In this document: piece by piece, positions 63,119-64,000 of the stretch
Layout: the number at the start of each line of letters is the position of its first letter
How positions within the stretch are numbered: position 1 is the first letter of the stretch
Assembly: GCF_000425785.1 (NCBI RefSeq)
Contig: NZ_AUEC01000022.1
Coordinates: 1 to 64,000, forward strand
Source: Pseudomonas taiwanensis DSM 21245
GTDB taxonomy: Bacteria; Pseudomonadota; Gammaproteobacteria; Pseudomonadales; Pseudomonadaceae
Reading direction: 5' to 3'
Length of the DNA stretch: 64,000 nt
Translations under genes and position numbers: made by a program
The notes under the pieces: generated by a model
The model's database searches: none
Told to the model about the DNA's origin: nothing
The model's input: the letters and a program-made list of their open reading frames with translations, nothing else

Positions 63119-63286
63119 GCAAAAGGTGGATTGTTACGCAGGCTGCAAGGGCGCTTTTCGAAGAATTAACCTTTCGGTACAAATTTTTCTTGTAAGATAG
63201 CGCAATCTCAGTTTATGCAGCCGCCCAGCCAAGCGGCCGCCAACCTGTCAACTGACAACCCCAACCCACCCGGAAGGAGCAACTCT
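63119..63286 (+). promoter_or_regulatory. pqqA upstream region
   Basis: A 168-bp gap between pqqF and pqqA. It has an AT-rich core and a TAAGAT (63193-63198) that could be a -10, preceded by no convincing -35. pqqA probably has its own strong promoter here. Confidence 0.35.
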
Positions 63287-63358
63287 ATGTGGACCAAGCC
63301 TGCTTACACTGACCTGCGCATCGGCTTCGAAGTCACCATGTACTTCGCCAGCCGCTAA
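63287..63358 (+). CDS. pqqA: Coenzyme PQQ precursor peptide PqqA
   Basis: The 23-residue peptide that supplies the carbon skeleton of PQQ. The conserved E15 and Y19 (FEVTMYF), which are cross-linked by PqqE, are present. AAGGAGC lies 7 bp before the ATG. A terminator-like hairpin lies between it and pqqB. Confidence 0.97.
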   Translation: MWTKPAYTDLRIGFEVTMYFASR

Positions 63359-63374
63359 GCCCAGTCGCGGTTCG

Positions 63375-63406
63375 ACGCCTCGGCCCGCCGGGGCGTTTTC
63401 GTTTTT
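63375..63406 (+). terminator. Hairpin between pqqA and pqqB
   Basis: ACGCCTCGG pairs with CCGGGGCGT (one G-T pair) over CCCG and is followed by TTTTCGTTTTT. It should end most transcripts after pqqA and let a fraction read into pqqB. Confidence 0.85.
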
Positions 63407-63436
63407 CGGATACGGTTTTTCGGACAGAGAGTAGTC

Positions 63437-64000
63437 ATGTACATCCAGATCCTCGGCTCCGCCGCCGGTGGCGGGTTCCCCCAGTGGAACTGCAACTGCG
63501 CCAACTGCAAGGGCTACCGCGATGGCAGCCTGCGCGCCACGGCACGCACCCAGTCGTCCATCGCCCTGTCCGATGACGGCGAACACTGGATCCTGTGCAA
63601 CGCCTCACCGGACATCCGTGCCCAGCTCCAGGCCTTTGCGCCCATGCAGCCGGCCCGCGCCCTGCGCGATACCGGCATCAATGCAATCGTCCTGCTCGAC
63701 AGCCAGATCGACCACACTACCGGCCTGCTCAGCCTGCGCGAAGGCTGCCCACACCAGGTCTGGTGCACCGACATGGTCCACCAGGACCTCACCACCGGTT
63801 TCCCGCTGTTCAACATGCTCAGCCACTGGAACGGCGGACTGGTATGGAACCGCATCGAGCTCGAAGGCAGTTTCGTGATCGAAGCCTGCCCGAACCTGAA
63901 GTTCACCCCCTTCCCCCTGCGCAGCGCCGCACCGCCCTACTCGCCGCACCGCTTCGACCCACACCCAGGCGACAATCTCGGCCTGATGGTCGAAGACACC
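63437..64000 (+). CDS. pqqB: PQQ biosynthesis protein PqqB (5' part)
   Basis: The first 188 codons of a metallo-beta-lactamase-fold protein needed for PQQ synthesis, reported as an iron-dependent hydroxylase in the pathway. Seen: [15 protein letters not shown] near the N terminus and CNCANC, then NASPDIRAQ and [13 protein letters not shown], matching PqqB. The frame runs off the right edge. AGAGAG lies before the ATG. Confidence 0.95.
   Translation, partial: MYIQILGSAAGGGFPQWNCNCANCKGYRDGSLRATARTQSSIALSDDGEHWILCNASPDIRAQLQAFAPMQPARALRDTGINAIVLLDSQIDHTTGLLSLREGCPHQVWCTDMVHQDLTTGFPLFNMLSHWNGGLVWNRIELEGSFVIEACPNLKFTPFPLRSAAPPYSPHRFDPHPGDNLGLMVEDT

Overview
The window is core chromosome of a fluorescent pseudomonad, most likely of the Pseudomonas putida group. 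The evidence is gene content and order: an rrn leader next to tyrS; anmK, erpA and argC; crp near trpGDC; murU/amgK; lptD-surA-pdxA-rsmA-apaG-apaH; rpsU-dnaG-rpoD followed by an RmcA-type regulator; davBA; and pqqFAB. High-GC codon use and REP-type GCCGGC-AA-GCCGGC repeats between genes agree with this. I see no insertion sequence, prophage, CRISPR array, toxin-antitoxin pair or defence island. Base and codon use look even throughout.

Layout. 1-517: promoters and leader of an rRNA operon that reads out of the left edge on the minus strand, then the tyrS terminator. 518-6038: tyrS, an M23 endopeptidase, anmK, erpA, argC. 6181-10607: a rightward run of hemJ, a nitronate monooxygenase-like protein, a short-chain dehydrogenase, hinT, coq7 and a membrane protein. 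10688-15196: an OsmC protein, crp (vfr-type), a lipoate/biotin ligase-like protein and trpGDC. 15578-20608: estA, then rpe-gph-trpE on the minus strand. 20741-28499: an ABC importer and two-component system matching agtABCD and agtSR. 28595-39855: a DUF3530 protein, djlA, murU-amgK (cell-wall recycling), then the outer-membrane/metabolic run lptD to glpE. 40138-45016: prkA-yeaH-ycgB (stress kinase operon). 45077-48787: cca, folK, folB, plsY, tsaD. 48993-57392: rpsU, dnaG, rpoD, rmcA and a CAU-anticodon tRNA. 57525-60763: an Lrp/AsnC regulator and davBA (lysine to 5-aminovalerate). 60839-64000: pqqF, pqqA and the start of pqqB.

How parts fit together. Tryptophan synthesis is split between trpE (after rpe-gph) and trpGDC. 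Both are preceded by a tiny reading frame ending in the same [18 protein letters not shown] sequence, as expected for attenuation leader peptides. The trpE leader lies in frame inside the last codons of gph, and the trpGDC leader looks like a relative of that stretch. davBA makes 5-aminovalerate, and agtABCD/agtSR resemble the P. aeruginosa uptake and sensing system for 5-aminovalerate and 4-aminobutyrate, so the window holds two parts of one catabolic theme about 30 kb apart.

I did not find a convincing previously undescribed multi-gene system. The best leads are regulatory: the paired trp leaders, several strong inverted repeats in promoter or start regions (cca, agtA, agtS, between agtD and rpe), and the still poorly understood prkA-yeaH-ycgB operon.
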